Shown piece after piece: positions 18,502 through 27,985 of a stretch of 64,000 nucleotides of DNA. Both the position numbers and the translations under genes were made by a program. How positions within the stretch are numbered: position 1 is the stretch's first letter; every line of letters starts with the position of its first letter. The notes below the pieces were generated by a model. The model was given only the letters and a program-made list of their open reading frames with translations, had not been told where the DNA came from and did not search any database. The DNA is from Streptomyces sp. MA5143a (GTDB taxonomy: Bacteria > Actinomycetota > Actinomycetes > Streptomycetales > Streptomycetaceae), in contig NZ_OLMK01000036.1 of the NCBI RefSeq assembly GCF_900290235.1, forward strand, positions 62,001 to 126,000, given 5' to 3'.

Positions 18502-19185
18502 TCACCGCTGCCGGTGTGCGTCGGCAGCGGTGGCCGGACCCGGCACGGAGGCCGGCGGGAGCGCGCCCGCGGTGCGTCGGGGGCGCACCAGCAGGAACAG
18601 CCCGCCGAGCAGCCCGCCCGCGCTGGCGCCCACCAGGCCCGTCACCGTCAAAGACGCCGAGGACGCCTCCTGTGGCCTGGTGGCCCGCGCGAACTGCTGG
18701 AGCTCGACGTGCGTGCTGTCCTCGGCGACCTTCGCGTGCCGGGTCAGGGCGTTCGACACGGCGTTGGCCATGTCGACGGCGAGGTCGGGTCGGGTGGAGG
18801 TGGCCGAGACGGCGACCATCGGCGCGTCCGGCGAGGTCGCCGTACGTACGCTGTCCCGCAGCGTCTTGACGGGCACCCCCGCCCACACCTGTGCGTCCCC
18901 GAGCACCGCGAGCTGCGTGGCCACCCGACCGTACGCCTGGGCGAAGCCGAGGGCGGCCTGCGGGTCCGACTGCTCGGCGGGTACCGCGACGACATAGCTG
19001 GTCGCGGTGTAGTCCGGCGGGGTGACGAAGCCGAAAGCGGCGCCGATCGCCCCGCCGAGCAGGATGCCGACCGCGGGCAGCGACCACGGTGGTAGAGCCC
19101 TGATCCGGGTGAGCGGACCGGCCTCCTGGGGGTTCACCGAGGCCCGGCCGGGCGTACGGTCTGTCTGGTCGACGGTGTCGGTCAT
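18502..19185 (-). CDS. Wzz-like chain-length determinant protein
   Basis: A 227-residue protein with an N-terminal membrane helix (LPAVGILLGGAIGAAFGFV, about 35-53), an extracytoplasmic segment that begins PDYTATSYVVAVPAEQ, and a second helix near the C-terminus (VTGLVGASAGGLLGGLFLLV) followed by an Arg-rich end. This two-helix layout is that of Wzz/polysaccharide co-polymerases, which set chain length. It lacks any tyrosine-kinase (BY-kinase) part. It overlaps the upstream glycosyltransferase by four bases. Confidence 0.82.
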   Translation of the reverse strand: MTDTVDQTDRTPGRASVNPQEAGPLTRIRALPPWSLPAVGILLGGAIGAAFGFVTPPDYTATSYVVAVPAEQSDPQAALGFAQAYGRVATQLAVLGDAQVWAGVPVKTLRDSVRTATSPDAPMVAVSATSTRPDLAVDMANAVSNALTRHAKVAEDSTHVELQQFARATRPQEASSASLTVTGLVGASAGGLLGGLFLLVRPRRTAGALPPASVPGPATAADAHRQR

Positions 19186-20327
19186 ACGGAACTCACTCCC
19201 AAAGACGGACTTTCACAAGGCATGCCGGAGACGGCCGTGTACACGTCCATGAGCCGTGCGACGCTCCGCGTGATGCAGTAGTGGTGGGCGGCCGGGGCGA
19301 CCGTCCGGGGGTGCGGGCCCCGGGAGCGGACATCGAGGAGGGCGGATGCGAAAGAGTCCGCGTCCCCCCTCACCCGCGTGGAGCCGCGCGCCGTGTCGGC
19401 GGACAGGTCCTCGACCGCGGGGCAGGAGACGTACAGCACGGGCAACCCGGCTGCCAGGGCCTCCACGACGGCCAGGCCGAACGCCTCCTCGACGCTGGGA
19501 GAGGCCAGGACGTCCATGGCGGCCAGCAGCGACGGCAGATCGGTGCCCGGGGAGCCACCCGGGGGCCGCTCACCGGTGAGCAGCATCCGGTCGGTGACCC
19601 CCGCCTGATGGGCGGCCCGCCGCAGCACGTTCTCCTGGGGGCCGCCGCCGACCAGCAACAGCCAGTAGTCCTTCGGGAGACGGGCGAGCGCGTGGACGAG
19701 GACCTCGAACCGCTTGCCCGGCGCGAGCCGTCCGACGCCGCCGACGACATACGCGTCCTCCGGCAGCCCGAGCCGTCTGCGGGTGTGTGCGCGCAGCGCG
19801 GGGTCGAAGCGGAAGCGGGTGAGGTCGATGCCGTTCGGCACGACCTCGATGCGCGGCGCGGGAACGCCCCACCGCCGCAGCCGTTCCGCGACGGTGGGGG
19901 ACACCGCGACCGTGGTGCGGCCCAGGCGTTCACTGGCGAGGTACAGGGCACGGACCCCGGCGGAGAGGCGATGGCCCTCCATCTGGGAGGCGCCCAGGGA
20001 GTGCTCGGTGGCCACGACGGCCCGCACACCGGCCACCCGCGCGGCGGAACGGCCGTACACGCACGCCCGGTACAGATGCGTGTGCACGAGGTCGTAGCCA
20101 CCCGTGCGGATCAGGCGCACGAGGCGGGGCAGGGCCGTCAGGTCGCGATTGCCGGCCATCCCCAGATGGGTGACACGTACGCCGTCGGCGGTGAGGCCGT
20201 CGGCGACCGGGCCCGGGTTGGTGAGCGTCACCACGTCACAGGCGACCGGCAGGTGCCGCAGCAGCAGCCGGAGTTGCTGCTCCGCGCCCCCGATCCCGAG
20301 GCCGGTGATGATGTGCAGGGCCTTCAT
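19182..20327 (-). CDS. Glycosyltransferase family 4
   Basis: A 381-residue GT-B enzyme. MKALHIITGLGIGGAEQQLR is the usual N-terminal glycine-rich entry of GT4 enzymes; VVPNGIDLTRF, GVGRLAPGKRFEVLVHA and the EX7E-type donor site in PSVEEAFGLAVVEALAAGLP complete the family pattern. It adds a sugar from an NDP-donor to the lipid-linked repeat unit on the cytoplasmic side. It begins six bases after the deacetylase gene and overlaps the Wzz-like gene, so it is within the operon. Sugar specificity cannot be read from sequence. Confidence 0.88.
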   Translation of the reverse strand: MKALHIITGLGIGGAEQQLRLLLRHLPVACDVVTLTNPGPVADGLTADGVRVTHLGMAGNRDLTALPRLVRLIRTGGYDLVHTHLYRACVYGRSAARVAGVRAVVATEHSLGASQMEGHRLSAGVRALYLASERLGRTTVAVSPTVAERLRRWGVPAPRIEVVPNGIDLTRFRFDPALRAHTRRRLGLPEDAYVVGGVGRLAPGKRFEVLVHALARLPKDYWLLLVGGGPQENVLRRAAHQAGVTDRMLLTGERPPGGSPGTDLPSLLAAMDVLASPSVEEAFGLAVVEALAAGLPVLYVSCPAVEDLSADTARGSTRVRGDADSFASALLDVRSRGPHPRTVAPAAHHYCITRSVARLMDVYTAVSGMPCESPSLGVSSV

Positions 20328-20332
20328 CGTCC

Positions 20333-21100
20333 TCAGGCCCCCTCGACGGGGCGGCGGCGCATGCGGTGCAGCCGGTACTTCAGGAAGAGCCGGACGCCGG
20401 TGTCCTGCTCGCCGACATGGACGCGCGGCAGCGCGTACGGGCCGTTCAGAGGGGCGGGATCGATGGCGCAGGCGTACGCGTAGCCGGCGTCCCGTACGGT
20501 GTCGACGACCCGTTGGTCGATGGTGCCGTACGGGTAGCAGAAACCCTGGACGGGAGCGCCGATCAGGTCCGAGAGCAAGGTTCTGCTCCCGGCCACCTCG
20601 GCGCGCAGCGTCTCGTCGTCCGCCTTGGTGAGGTCGACATGGGTGAGTCCGTGCGAGCCGATCTCGATGCCCTCGACCGCGGCGGCCTGCAGAATGTCCC
20701 GCTTGCCCAGCAGGCGCTTGCGCGGGCCGAGCGGATCCCAGTCGTTCTGGCCGTCCAGCAGCCCCGGAAGGACGAACACGGTGGCACCGCACCCGTGGTC
20801 GCGCAGCAGCGGCAGCGCGCGGTCGAGAAAGTCCGCGTACCCGTCGTCGAAGGTGAGTCCCACCAGGTTCCGCCCCTGCCCTCGCGCATGGGCGGCGAGC
20901 AGGTCGGCCACACTGACTCCGCGCAGCCCCCGGCGGCGCAGCCAACCGAGTTGCCGGGCGAGGCGGTCGGGGGAGACGGTGATGCGGTACGGGTCGTCGG
21001 AGCAGTCGCCGACGGAGTGGTACATCGCCACCCAGAGCTTCCCGCCGAGGACGGGTCTGGTGCCGACGGGCGGATCGGTGGGGTCAGCGGTTACGGACAT
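20333..21100 (-). CDS. Polysaccharide deacetylase (NodB homology)
   Basis: A 255-residue carbohydrate esterase family 4 protein. LTFDDGYADF holds the catalytic base Asp and metal-binding Asp, SHGLTHVDL holds the HxxxH metal ligands, and FCYPYG is the third NodB motif. There is no signal peptide, so it would act in the cytoplasm on a precursor or be exported by another route. It removes N- or O-acetyl groups, probably from an amino sugar in the repeat unit. Its start overlaps the end of the flippase gene by 17 bases. Confidence 0.88.
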   Translation of the reverse strand: MSVTADPTDPPVGTRPVLGGKLWVAMYHSVGDCSDDPYRITVSPDRLARQLGWLRRRGLRGVSVADLLAAHARGQGRNLVGLTFDDGYADFLDRALPLLRDHGCGATVFVLPGLLDGQNDWDPLGPRKRLLGKRDILQAAAVEGIEIGSHGLTHVDLTKADDETLRAEVAGSRTLLSDLIGAPVQGFCYPYGTIDQRVVDTVRDAGYAYACAIDPAPLNGPYALPRVHVGEQDTGVRLFLKYRLHRMRRRPVEGA

Positions 21101-22730
21101 AGGGGAGCCTTCGTGTGACGGAATGGAGGGCGGGTGTGAAGCCGAAGGCCCCCAGGGCCCGGGCCGAGGCGACGAAGACCACGGTCACGACCGCGGTTCC
21201 GACGGCCAGTCCGGCCAGGGGGCTCTGCACGCGGCTCGCGCAGAACATGCCGACCGCGGCGGCCAGCACGGCGGCACGCACCGGTTTGCTCATCTCCACC
21301 ACCACCTGCCGGACGCGGATCGGAACCCCGCGCCCGCCGATGCCGCCCAGCAGGAGCAGGGCCGTGACGGTGATGCCGGCGGCGTTGGCGGCGGCGATCC
21401 CGAGCACGCCCCAGCCGCCGGCCGTGGCGGCGCCGATCCATGAGGTCACGACGATCCCGGTGACCATGGCGACGAGCGGGTACCAGCTGGGACGCCGGGT
21501 GGAGAAGTACGAACGGATCAGCGCTCCCACCATCGCGTGTCCCAGCAGCCCAAGGGCGTAGACGCGCATCACGGCGGCCGTGGCGGCGGTGTCGTGGGCG
21601 GTGAACGCGCCGCGCTGGAAGAGACACGCGGTGATCTGCGGCGCACAGGCGACGATCACCGCGGCGCCGAACAGCACGATGCAGGAGACCAGCGCCAGGT
21701 CCTTCTCCACCCGACCCCGGGCCCGCTCGGCGTCGTCCTCCGCCAGCGCCTGCGCCACGATCGGGAAAGTGACGGTGCACAGCATCAGGGAGAACGTCAT
21801 CGGGATCTGCGCGACCTTCTGCGCGTAGTTGAGGTGCGAGATGGCTCCGGCCGGGAGCGTGGAGCCGAGGAAGCGTTCGATGAGCACCTGGGACTGGCGG
21901 CACAGCCCGAAGAGGAGGACGGTGCTGACGAGAGCGAGATCCATCGGGCGCTCCGGCTCCGCGACTTCCACCACCGTGGCTGATTTCCGCCTCAGCTCCC
22001 GCAGAAGTGAGGGGAGTTGAATCAGAACCATCAGCCCGCCACCGATCGCGACGCCGATCGCCGCGGCGCGTACGCCCGAGCGTCCGCCGAGGACGAACAT
22101 GGCCGTGATGATCCCGGTGTTGTACGCGACGTAGATCGCGGCGGGTGCCATGAACCGGCGGTGGGCCCGCAGCGTCGCGCTGCAGAATCCGGCCAGCCCG
22201 AAGGAGAGGACACAGGTCGACGTCAGCCGGGTGCAGTCCACCGCGAGCCCCGGGTCGGGCAGGCCGGGCGCGACCGCCTCCACCACGTAGGGCGCCCCGA
22301 CGATCAGCAGCGCGGCCACCGCCATGAAGGCGAGCGTCAGCCGGGGCAGTGTGGTGGCGACCACCGAGCGGACCGGATCGCCGGGGGCGCCTCGTGCGCG
22401 GCGGACCACGGCCACGCTGATCATCGGCACCAGAACGATGGCGAGGCCGTCCTCGATGAGCAGCGTCGCGGCGAACTCGGGCACGGTCCAGGCGACCAGG
22501 AAGGCGTCCGTCTCGGGCCCGGCTCCGAACAGGTACGACAGTGCCTGGTCGCGCCCCAGGCCCAGCAACGACCCCACAGCCGTGAGCACGGCCGTGACGA
22601 GGGTCGCCTTGGCGAGGAAGCGGCTGGTCGGCTGGGCGACGGCAGCGGGCTCACCGGCGGCCCGGGCGGGGGGCACGTTCGCGGGGACCGTCGGGTCCCG
22701 GTCGGTCGTGTGGGGAGGCGTCACCGTCAT
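21084..22730 (-). CDS. MurJ/MviN-like lipid-linked oligosaccharide flippase
   Basis: A 548-residue membrane protein of the MOP superfamily with about 14 helices. FLAKATLVTAVLTAVGSLLG and GLGRDQALSYLFGAGPETDA near the N-terminus and the LNYAQKVAQIPMTF region in the middle are typical of MurJ-type flippases. The genomic setting suggests a paralogue devoted to the polysaccharide repeat unit, so I do not give it the name murJ. ATG 22730 forms an ATGA overlap with the upstream polymerase gene; a longer frame upstream would overlap that gene deeply. Confidence 0.87.
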   Translation of the reverse strand: MTVTPPHTTDRDPTVPANVPPARAAGEPAAVAQPTSRFLAKATLVTAVLTAVGSLLGLGRDQALSYLFGAGPETDAFLVAWTVPEFAATLLIEDGLAIVLVPMISVAVVRRARGAPGDPVRSVVATTLPRLTLAFMAVAALLIVGAPYVVEAVAPGLPDPGLAVDCTRLTSTCVLSFGLAGFCSATLRAHRRFMAPAAIYVAYNTGIITAMFVLGGRSGVRAAAIGVAIGGGLMVLIQLPSLLRELRRKSATVVEVAEPERPMDLALVSTVLLFGLCRQSQVLIERFLGSTLPAGAISHLNYAQKVAQIPMTFSLMLCTVTFPIVAQALAEDDAERARGRVEKDLALVSCIVLFGAAVIVACAPQITACLFQRGAFTAHDTAATAAVMRVYALGLLGHAMVGALIRSYFSTRRPSWYPLVAMVTGIVVTSWIGAATAGGWGVLGIAAANAAGITVTALLLLGGIGGRGVPIRVRQVVVEMSKPVRAAVLAAAVGMFCASRVQSPLAGLAVGTAVVTVVFVASARALGAFGFTPALHSVTRRLPYVRNR

Positions 22731-24076
22731 GGCGTTCCGGCCCGCTCCGGTACGGCGGCCACGGCCCGCTCCTCGGCGGACGCACGGCCGGAGGACGTGG
22801 TGTCGGCGAGTGCCCACCACGCCACCAGTCCGAGGGCCACCGCGGTGAGCGCGGTCGAGGGGCCGCCGATGTCCGCGTACGTGAAGTCGACCAGCACCCA
22901 CACGAGGACCCCGCACGCGACGAGCGCGCAGTCGAGCCCATGGGGGCCGCTCGGCTCACGCCGTACCCTCACCAGCCCTCGCGCCGCGCACGTCAGCAGG
23001 GCCAGCCAGCTTCCCACCAGCGTCAACAGCCCGATGAGCCCCTGCTCGCCCAGGACGAGGAGGTACATGTTGTGTGGGGACAGCAGGGGCTGTTTCCGGT
23101 AGAGGGTGCCGGCCCCCGCGATGTCGCTTCCGGACGACAGCGCCAGCGAGGCGTGTGTGTCCCGGTACTCGGGGAAGCCCTTCAGGCCCACGCCGGTCAG
23201 GGGCCGGTCGCGCCACATGTCGACGGCCGCCGTCCACATCGTGTACCGGTCGGTGACCGACTGGTCGGGGGTTTCGGTGACTTTCGTGATGCTGTTCATC
23301 CGTTCGTTGAGCACCGTTGAACCGATGCCGAGTCCGCCCACGACGAGCACGCTCAGGGCGGCCACCGCCGAGAACACGGTGACCGCCCGGCGCAGACCCG
23401 CCAGTACGACCTGCAATCCGCAGGCAGCCGCCGTGGCGATCCACGCGCCACGGCTGAACGAGACGGCGAGCGGCAGCGACAGCGCCACGGCGCAGAGCGT
23501 CGCCGCCGCCCGCTGCCCGGCGGTGTGCGGTCCGAGAGCGAGGCCCACCGCGCACACCAGCCCCAACGCCACCGTCGTCGCCATCCCCATGACGTCCGAG
23601 GCCCCGAAGGTCCCCACCGCCCGGATGTCCTCACCGGCGTACGAGGCACCGGTCCCGGTGACGTACTGGTGCACGCCCACGGCCCCCTGCCACAGCGCCA
23701 GCCCGACGAACGCCCAGGCGACCAGACGGAAGTCCGGTCGGCCCCGCACGCTCAGCAGTACCGCGGCCGGCACCAGCACGAAGATCTGCAGATACCGGAC
23801 GAGGCCCAGGAGCCCGGACTCCGGTGCTGTCGTCCCGGCTGCCGCCAGGGCGAAGCCCACGACGGGCAGCCCCAGCACCAGGGCGGCCGTCCGGGACAGC
23901 GGGCGGCGCCGCTCCCGTACGAGACGGATCCCGCACCACAGCACCAGCACCCCGCAGACGGCGTCGGCCGCGGTCGCCCCGCCCGACGCGCCGGGGGGCA
24001 CCGGCAGCGCGAGTATGGCGATCACCACCAGCACCAGGACGACGGACGAGATGTCTCTGGCAGGCAGCCGGATCAC
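22727..24076 (-). CDS. O-antigen ligase/polymerase (Wzy/WaaL-like) membrane protein
   Basis: A 449-residue protein with about ten to twelve membrane helices and one large outer loop with GVGLKGFPEYRDTH and SPHNMYLLVLGEQGLIGLL. The latter NxxxxxxxExGxxG pattern is the hallmark of the Wzy_C family. It should polymerise repeat units or attach the glycan to an acceptor outside the membrane. The start is GTG 24076, three bases after the sugar-transferase stop. Confidence 0.87.
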   Translation of the reverse strand: MIRLPARDISSVVLVLVVIAILALPVPPGASGGATAADAVCGVLVLWCGIRLVRERRRPLSRTAALVLGLPVVGFALAAAGTTAPESGLLGLVRYLQIFVLVPAAVLLSVRGRPDFRLVAWAFVGLALWQGAVGVHQYVTGTGASYAGEDIRAVGTFGASDVMGMATTVALGLVCAVGLALGPHTAGQRAAATLCAVALSLPLAVSFSRGAWIATAAACGLQVVLAGLRRAVTVFSAVAALSVLVVGGLGIGSTVLNERMNSITKVTETPDQSVTDRYTMWTAAVDMWRDRPLTGVGLKGFPEYRDTHASLALSSGSDIAGAGTLYRKQPLLSPHNMYLLVLGEQGLIGLLTLVGSWLALLTCAARGLVRVRREPSGPHGLDCALVACGVLVWVLVDFTYADIGGPSTALTAVALGLVAWWALADTTSSGRASAEERAVAAVPERAGTP

Positions 24077-24079
24077 GGT

Positions 24080-25519
24080 TCAGCTCCCCGTGGGCCGGAC
24101 GAGCGCGGCCGCCGTGCGCAGCAGGACACAGACGTCCTGCCACAGCGACCAGTCGTCGATGTACGCGTTGTCGAAGCGGGCGCGGTCCTCGATCGAGGTG
24201 TCACCGCGCAGCCCGTGGATCTGGGCGAGACCGGTGATGCCGGTCCGCATCCGGTGGCGGTCCGCGTAGCCCGGGTAGGTCTGGCCGAACTTGGTGACGA
24301 AGTAGGGCCGTTCGGGGCGAGGACCGACCAGGCTCATGTCGCCGCGCAGCACGTTCCACAGCTGGAGCAACTCGTCCAACGAGGTGCGCCGCAGGAAGCG
24401 GCAGAACCAGCGCATCTCCTGCTCGTCCGCCACACTCCACCGGGTCGCGGCCTCCCGCGCGTCGGCGGGGCGGTGCGTACGGAACTTGAACAGCGTGAAA
24501 GGCCGCCCGCCCTTGCCGATCCGCTCCTGTCGGAACACCACCCCCGGCCCCTCGCTCAGCCGCAGCACCACGGCGGTGGCCAACAGCAGCGGGCTGACCA
24601 TGAGCAGCAAGGACCCGGAGACGACCATGTCCAGCGCCCGCTTCGCGAAGCCCTCATGGCGCTCCGTCATGCTGAGACGGCGGCACGGGAACCCGGCGAG
24701 ACGCTCACTGCTCCGGTCGTACGACGGCGACTCCGCGTCCACCTGCCACAGCGCGCAACCCGCCTCGGCGAGCGCCCGGAGCAGCGGTTCGCGTTCGCCG
24801 CGCGGCCCCACGACGAGGACGGTCTGCACGCCGTTCTGGACGACGGCCCGTCGCACCTCCTCGTCCGTGGTGAGCACCGGCAGGCCATCGCCCCCGGCCG
24901 CCTGGTCCGCGACCACTCCCACGGGCCGCAGACCGCACCCCGGGCGTCGGAGGAACGCGGCGGCCACGCGCTGCGCGGTCGCCGTCGGCCCGACGACCAG
25001 GGCCGCACCGGGCCTGCGGGCGAGCGTCCGGCGCCGCTGCCAGTGAACCGTGCTCCGGCCCGCGCAGCTCAGGGCGGACTGAAGGGCACAGCCGAGGGCC
25101 ATGGCGCCGAGGGAGAGGGAGTGGCCGGGGGAGGAGGCCGCCACCGCCGCCGCCAGTACGCTCCAGCAGACGACGACCCGTGCGCAGACGGCGGGCAACT
25201 CGTCGAGCAGGGCGGGTACGGCGGGCGGTCGGTAGAGCCGGGCCCGCGTGTTGAGGCACACCACGGCCAGCAGCACTCCGGCGACCAGCAGGGGATGCCC
25301 CGGCGTCCGCGTGTCGACGAGCAGGCGTGCGGAGACGAGTGCCGCGCCCGCGTCCACCGCGACCAGTGCGAGCCGGGAGAGACGTTGCCGTATGGCGGGA
25401 CGTCGTGGCGGGAGACCGAAGCCGCTGCCGGCTCCGCGTGGAGTGATGACCGAGACGCTCGAGAACCCGTACTCCGGTGGCTCTCCGCCAGGGGAGGGGA
25501 CGGTGCTTTCCGCAGTCAC
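24080..25519 (-). CDS. Initiating polyprenyl glycosylphosphotransferase (WcaJ/WbaP-like)
   Basis: A 479-residue enzyme of the poly-PNPT class. The N-terminal half has about four membrane helices and a soluble CoA-binding-like domain (GAALVVGPTATAQRVAAAFL). The C-terminal catalytic half starts at KRALDMVVSGSLLLMVSPLL and carries GVVFRQERIGKGGRPFTLFKF and RTSLDELLQLWNVLRGDMS, with LVGPRPERP just after. It transfers the first sugar-1-phosphate to undecaprenyl phosphate and so starts the repeat unit. It overlaps the upstream GT4 gene by four bases. Confidence 0.92.
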   Translation of the reverse strand: MTAESTVPSPGGEPPEYGFSSVSVITPRGAGSGFGLPPRRPAIRQRLSRLALVAVDAGAALVSARLLVDTRTPGHPLLVAGVLLAVVCLNTRARLYRPPAVPALLDELPAVCARVVVCWSVLAAAVAASSPGHSLSLGAMALGCALQSALSCAGRSTVHWQRRRTLARRPGAALVVGPTATAQRVAAAFLRRPGCGLRPVGVVADQAAGGDGLPVLTTDEEVRRAVVQNGVQTVLVVGPRGEREPLLRALAEAGCALWQVDAESPSYDRSSERLAGFPCRRLSMTERHEGFAKRALDMVVSGSLLLMVSPLLLATAVVLRLSEGPGVVFRQERIGKGGRPFTLFKFRTHRPADAREAATRWSVADEQEMRWFCRFLRRTSLDELLQLWNVLRGDMSLVGPRPERPYFVTKFGQTYPGYADRHRMRTGITGLAQIHGLRGDTSIEDRARFDNAYIDDWSLWQDVCVLLRTAAALVRPTGS

Positions 25520-26754
25520 GTGAGGATTGACTTCCTGTACTCGGTGGATTTCCCGTACGGGGCCTGCCCGACGGACTCGGAGCCCGGTGCGGGGGCGCCG
25601 TGACAGGCACCTCCGCCCTCTTCCCCGCTGCTGTCGGCCAGCAGTTCGCGGTACACGTTCGTCACGGCTTCGGCCGTGTGCCGCACGTCGTGGGCCGTCA
25701 GGACGTGGTGGCGTCCCTGACGGCCGAGTGACTCGCGCCGTGCCGGGTCGCGCAGCAAGCCGGCGATCGTGCGGGCGAGCGCCGCCGGATCCTCGGGAGG
25801 CACGGGCCCCTGGCCCGGGGGCAGGCTCTCGCGGGCGCCGTCCACATCCGTGACCACGACCGGCCTGCCGCAGGCCATGGCCTCCAGCGGCGCCAGCGCC
25901 ATGCCCTCCCAGCGGGACGGCAGGACGACGAGGTCGGCGGCCTGGTACCAGGGCACGGCATCGGCGGTGGCGCCGGCGAACAGCACCCCTTCGGGCGCGA
26001 GCCCTCGCAGCCGGTGTGCCTCCGGCCCGTCACCGACCAGCACGAGCCGGGCCCCCGGCACCTGCCGGACCACCGCGCTCCACGCCGCCAGCAGGATGTC
26101 CTGCCCCTTCTGCCGGCACAGCCGCCCCACACAGACGACCAGCGGCGCGTCGTGGCCACCGAGACCGGCGAGCAGCGGGATCCCGGCGCGTACGGCGCCG
26201 ATGGACCCGGGGCGGAACCGCTCCGGGTCCACCCCGTTGGCGATCACCCGCCACCGGGCCCGCACTCCCGCCTGCTCCCCGGTGATCCGCTCGGCCTCGC
26301 TCACACAGACCACGTGGTCGGCCCAACGAGCGCCCCAGCGCTCCCACTTCATCGCGAGTGCGGCCGCGACCCCGCCGACCGCCTCGAACGACCAGGCGTG
26401 AGGCTGGAACACGGTCGGGATCCGCCCGCGTACGGCGAGCCGGGCGGCCAGTCCGGCCTTGGCGCTGTGCGCGTGGACCAGGTCCGGTTTCACGTCGGCG
26501 AGCACACGACGCAGACGTCGTACCTCGTGGAGAAGGGTGGGCCCGGGCGCACGTGTGGCGTGCCAGTGCCGTACGTGCGCGCCGAGTGCCTGGACGGCGG
26601 GTGCGAGACCACCGCCGGGGCAGGCGACGGTGACATGGAGCCCGTCGGCGAGTTGCACCCGCGACAGGTCCGTCACGACTCGGGCCACCCCACCTTCCAC
26701 GGGCTGGGTGATGTGCAGGATGCGCGACGGACGGCCCGGCGGGGACGGATGCAT
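25516..26754 (-). CDS. Glycosyltransferase family 4
   Basis: A 412-residue GT-B enzyme with SRILHITQPVEGGVARVVTD at the N-terminus, VIANGVDPERFRPGS, VVCVGRLCRQKGQDILLAAW and the donor-site glutamate region SRWEGMALAPLEAMACGRP. It is the second GT4 of the operon. Two starts are possible: ATG 26754, which has AAGGA five bases upstream, and ATG 26799, which forms an ATGA overlap with the upstream gene but has no clear ribosome site. I prefer 26754 because the family sequence begins there. Confidence 0.88.
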   Translation of the reverse strand: MHPSPPGRPSRILHITQPVEGGVARVVTDLSRVQLADGLHVTVACPGGGLAPAVQALGAHVRHWHATRAPGPTLLHEVRRLRRVLADVKPDLVHAHSAKAGLAARLAVRGRIPTVFQPHAWSFEAVGGVAAALAMKWERWGARWADHVVCVSEAERITGEQAGVRARWRVIANGVDPERFRPGSIGAVRAGIPLLAGLGGHDAPLVVCVGRLCRQKGQDILLAAWSAVVRQVPGARLVLVGDGPEAHRLRGLAPEGVLFAGATADAVPWYQAADLVVLPSRWEGMALAPLEAMACGRPVVVTDVDGARESLPPGQGPVPPEDPAALARTIAGLLRDPARRESLGRQGRHHVLTAHDVRHTAEAVTNVYRELLADSSGEEGGGACHGAPAPGSESVGQAPYGKSTEYRKSILT

Positions 26755-26795
26755 GGGGGTTCCTTGGGCATGAGCACGGCCCGGGTCGGTGGCCG

Positions 26796-27899
26796 TCATG
26801 GTGTGGCGTCCAGGGCGACGAAGAGCACTCCCACCCAGGCGGCGTCCTGCTGCGAGGACATCCGGAACACGAGCCGGTCACCGCCGTGCCGGACCTGCTC
26901 GCTCATATCGAGGACGTCGGAGTCGTAACCGAGGGTGTTCGCATGGGCGGGAGAACGGTCGGGGCTGAGGGGGCCGGGTTCGCTGATCGTCGAGTTGAGG
27001 ACGTCGTCCGGGGGGTTGGCCGCGTCACCCAACGGGATCGGCTGCCCGTCATCGACGGAAAGGTCGAGCGCGTCGCCGCCCGTCCCGCGGTCACCGTTGT
27101 AGGCGACCAGGCCGACCCACCCGTCCGCGCCCGCCGGGAACGTCATGCGAGGCAGCCTGACCACCTGGTCCTGCTCGGGCGCGAGTGTGGTGAAACCGTC
27201 CCACACCTCCAGATGCCGCAGTGGCTCCGACTCGTTCTCGTAGGCCACCACCAGCGTCCAACCGCCCCAGGCGCCGGCCGCCGAGCGGCCCATGGCCACA
27301 TTGACCTGCGCCACGGTGTAGAGGCCGGGACCGCTGGAACGCACCAGCTTCGTGACATCCGCGGAAGCCTGGTACGCGTCCGCGCCCCGCGCCACGCGGT
27401 GCCCCACCACCGTGTCCGCGAGCACTTCCTTGTACGCGCCGCCGGGCTCCGCGATCAGGACCCGCTTGTTGCTCCTCGGCGGCTTCTGTTCCCCCACACG
27501 CAGGTTGCCGCCCCAGTACAGACGGGCGTACGTCACCCGCGCCCCCCTGGGCAGACGGACCTCGCCGCGGCTGGAGTTGTAGGTGTTGGGGTCGCTGTCG
27601 ACATCGATGTAGAACATGTCGAAGTCGCCGTTCGCCGCCGCTCTGCCCTCGCGTGCGGCCAGGCACGAGGAAGCGTCCGCGCTCAAGGGGGCCGTACGGC
27701 AGGTGATGGACGAGTTGGCGGCGCGGACGATGCCACCGTGCCGCACCACGTGGTAGCGCTGCTGAAACGGCAGGCTCGCCGCCTCGGTCGACGGCGCGGT
27801 GGACGTGGCCGTCGCGGGGGCGCCGGGTGTCAGGAGCGGAGCGAGGGCGCAGCAGCACACGATGACGCGGCGCAGCAGAAGACCCGGGTTATGGCGCAT
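26796..27899 (-). CDS. Secreted protein of unknown function heading the polysaccharide operon
   Basis: A 367-residue secreted protein. A signal peptide (LLLRRVIVCCCALAPLLTPG) precedes LPFQQRYHVVRHGGIVRAAN, GDFDMFYIDVDSDPNTYNSS and VTYARLYWGGNLRVGE. This is the beta-rich N-terminal region seen in large Streptomyces surface proteins (the DUF3344/DUF11 type); here it stands alone, without the repeats that usually follow. It has a predicted metal- or carbohydrate-binding look (many surface Asp) but no catalytic motif I recognise. I use ATG 27899, which starts the signal peptide; an in-frame GTG 27956 lacks a ribosome site. It is probably first in the leftward operon. Confidence 0.75.
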   Translation of the reverse strand: MRHNPGLLLRRVIVCCCALAPLLTPGAPATATSTAPSTEAASLPFQQRYHVVRHGGIVRAANSSITCRTAPLSADASSCLAAREGRAAANGDFDMFYIDVDSDPNTYNSSRGEVRLPRGARVTYARLYWGGNLRVGEQKPPRSNKRVLIAEPGGAYKEVLADTVVGHRVARGADAYQASADVTKLVRSSGPGLYTVAQVNVAMGRSAAGAWGGWTLVVAYENESEPLRHLEVWDGFTTLAPEQDQVVRLPRMTFPAGADGWVGLVAYNGDRGTGGDALDLSVDDGQPIPLGDAANPPDDVLNSTISEPGPLSPDRSPAHANTLGYDSDVLDMSEQVRHGGDRLVFRMSSQQDAAWVGVLFVALDATP

Positions 27900-27985
27900 G
27901 ACCGGCGGTGCCCTTTCGGGATGCTTGGCGGCCGAGGTGCGCCCCGACCGGTGCACAGCGGCATCAGCCGCGGAGAACCGTCACC

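Noticed and set aside
21084..22730. The housekeeping lipid II flippase MurJ itself
   Set aside because: The gene is inside a polysaccharide operon with overlapping glycan genes, so a dedicated paralogue is more likely.
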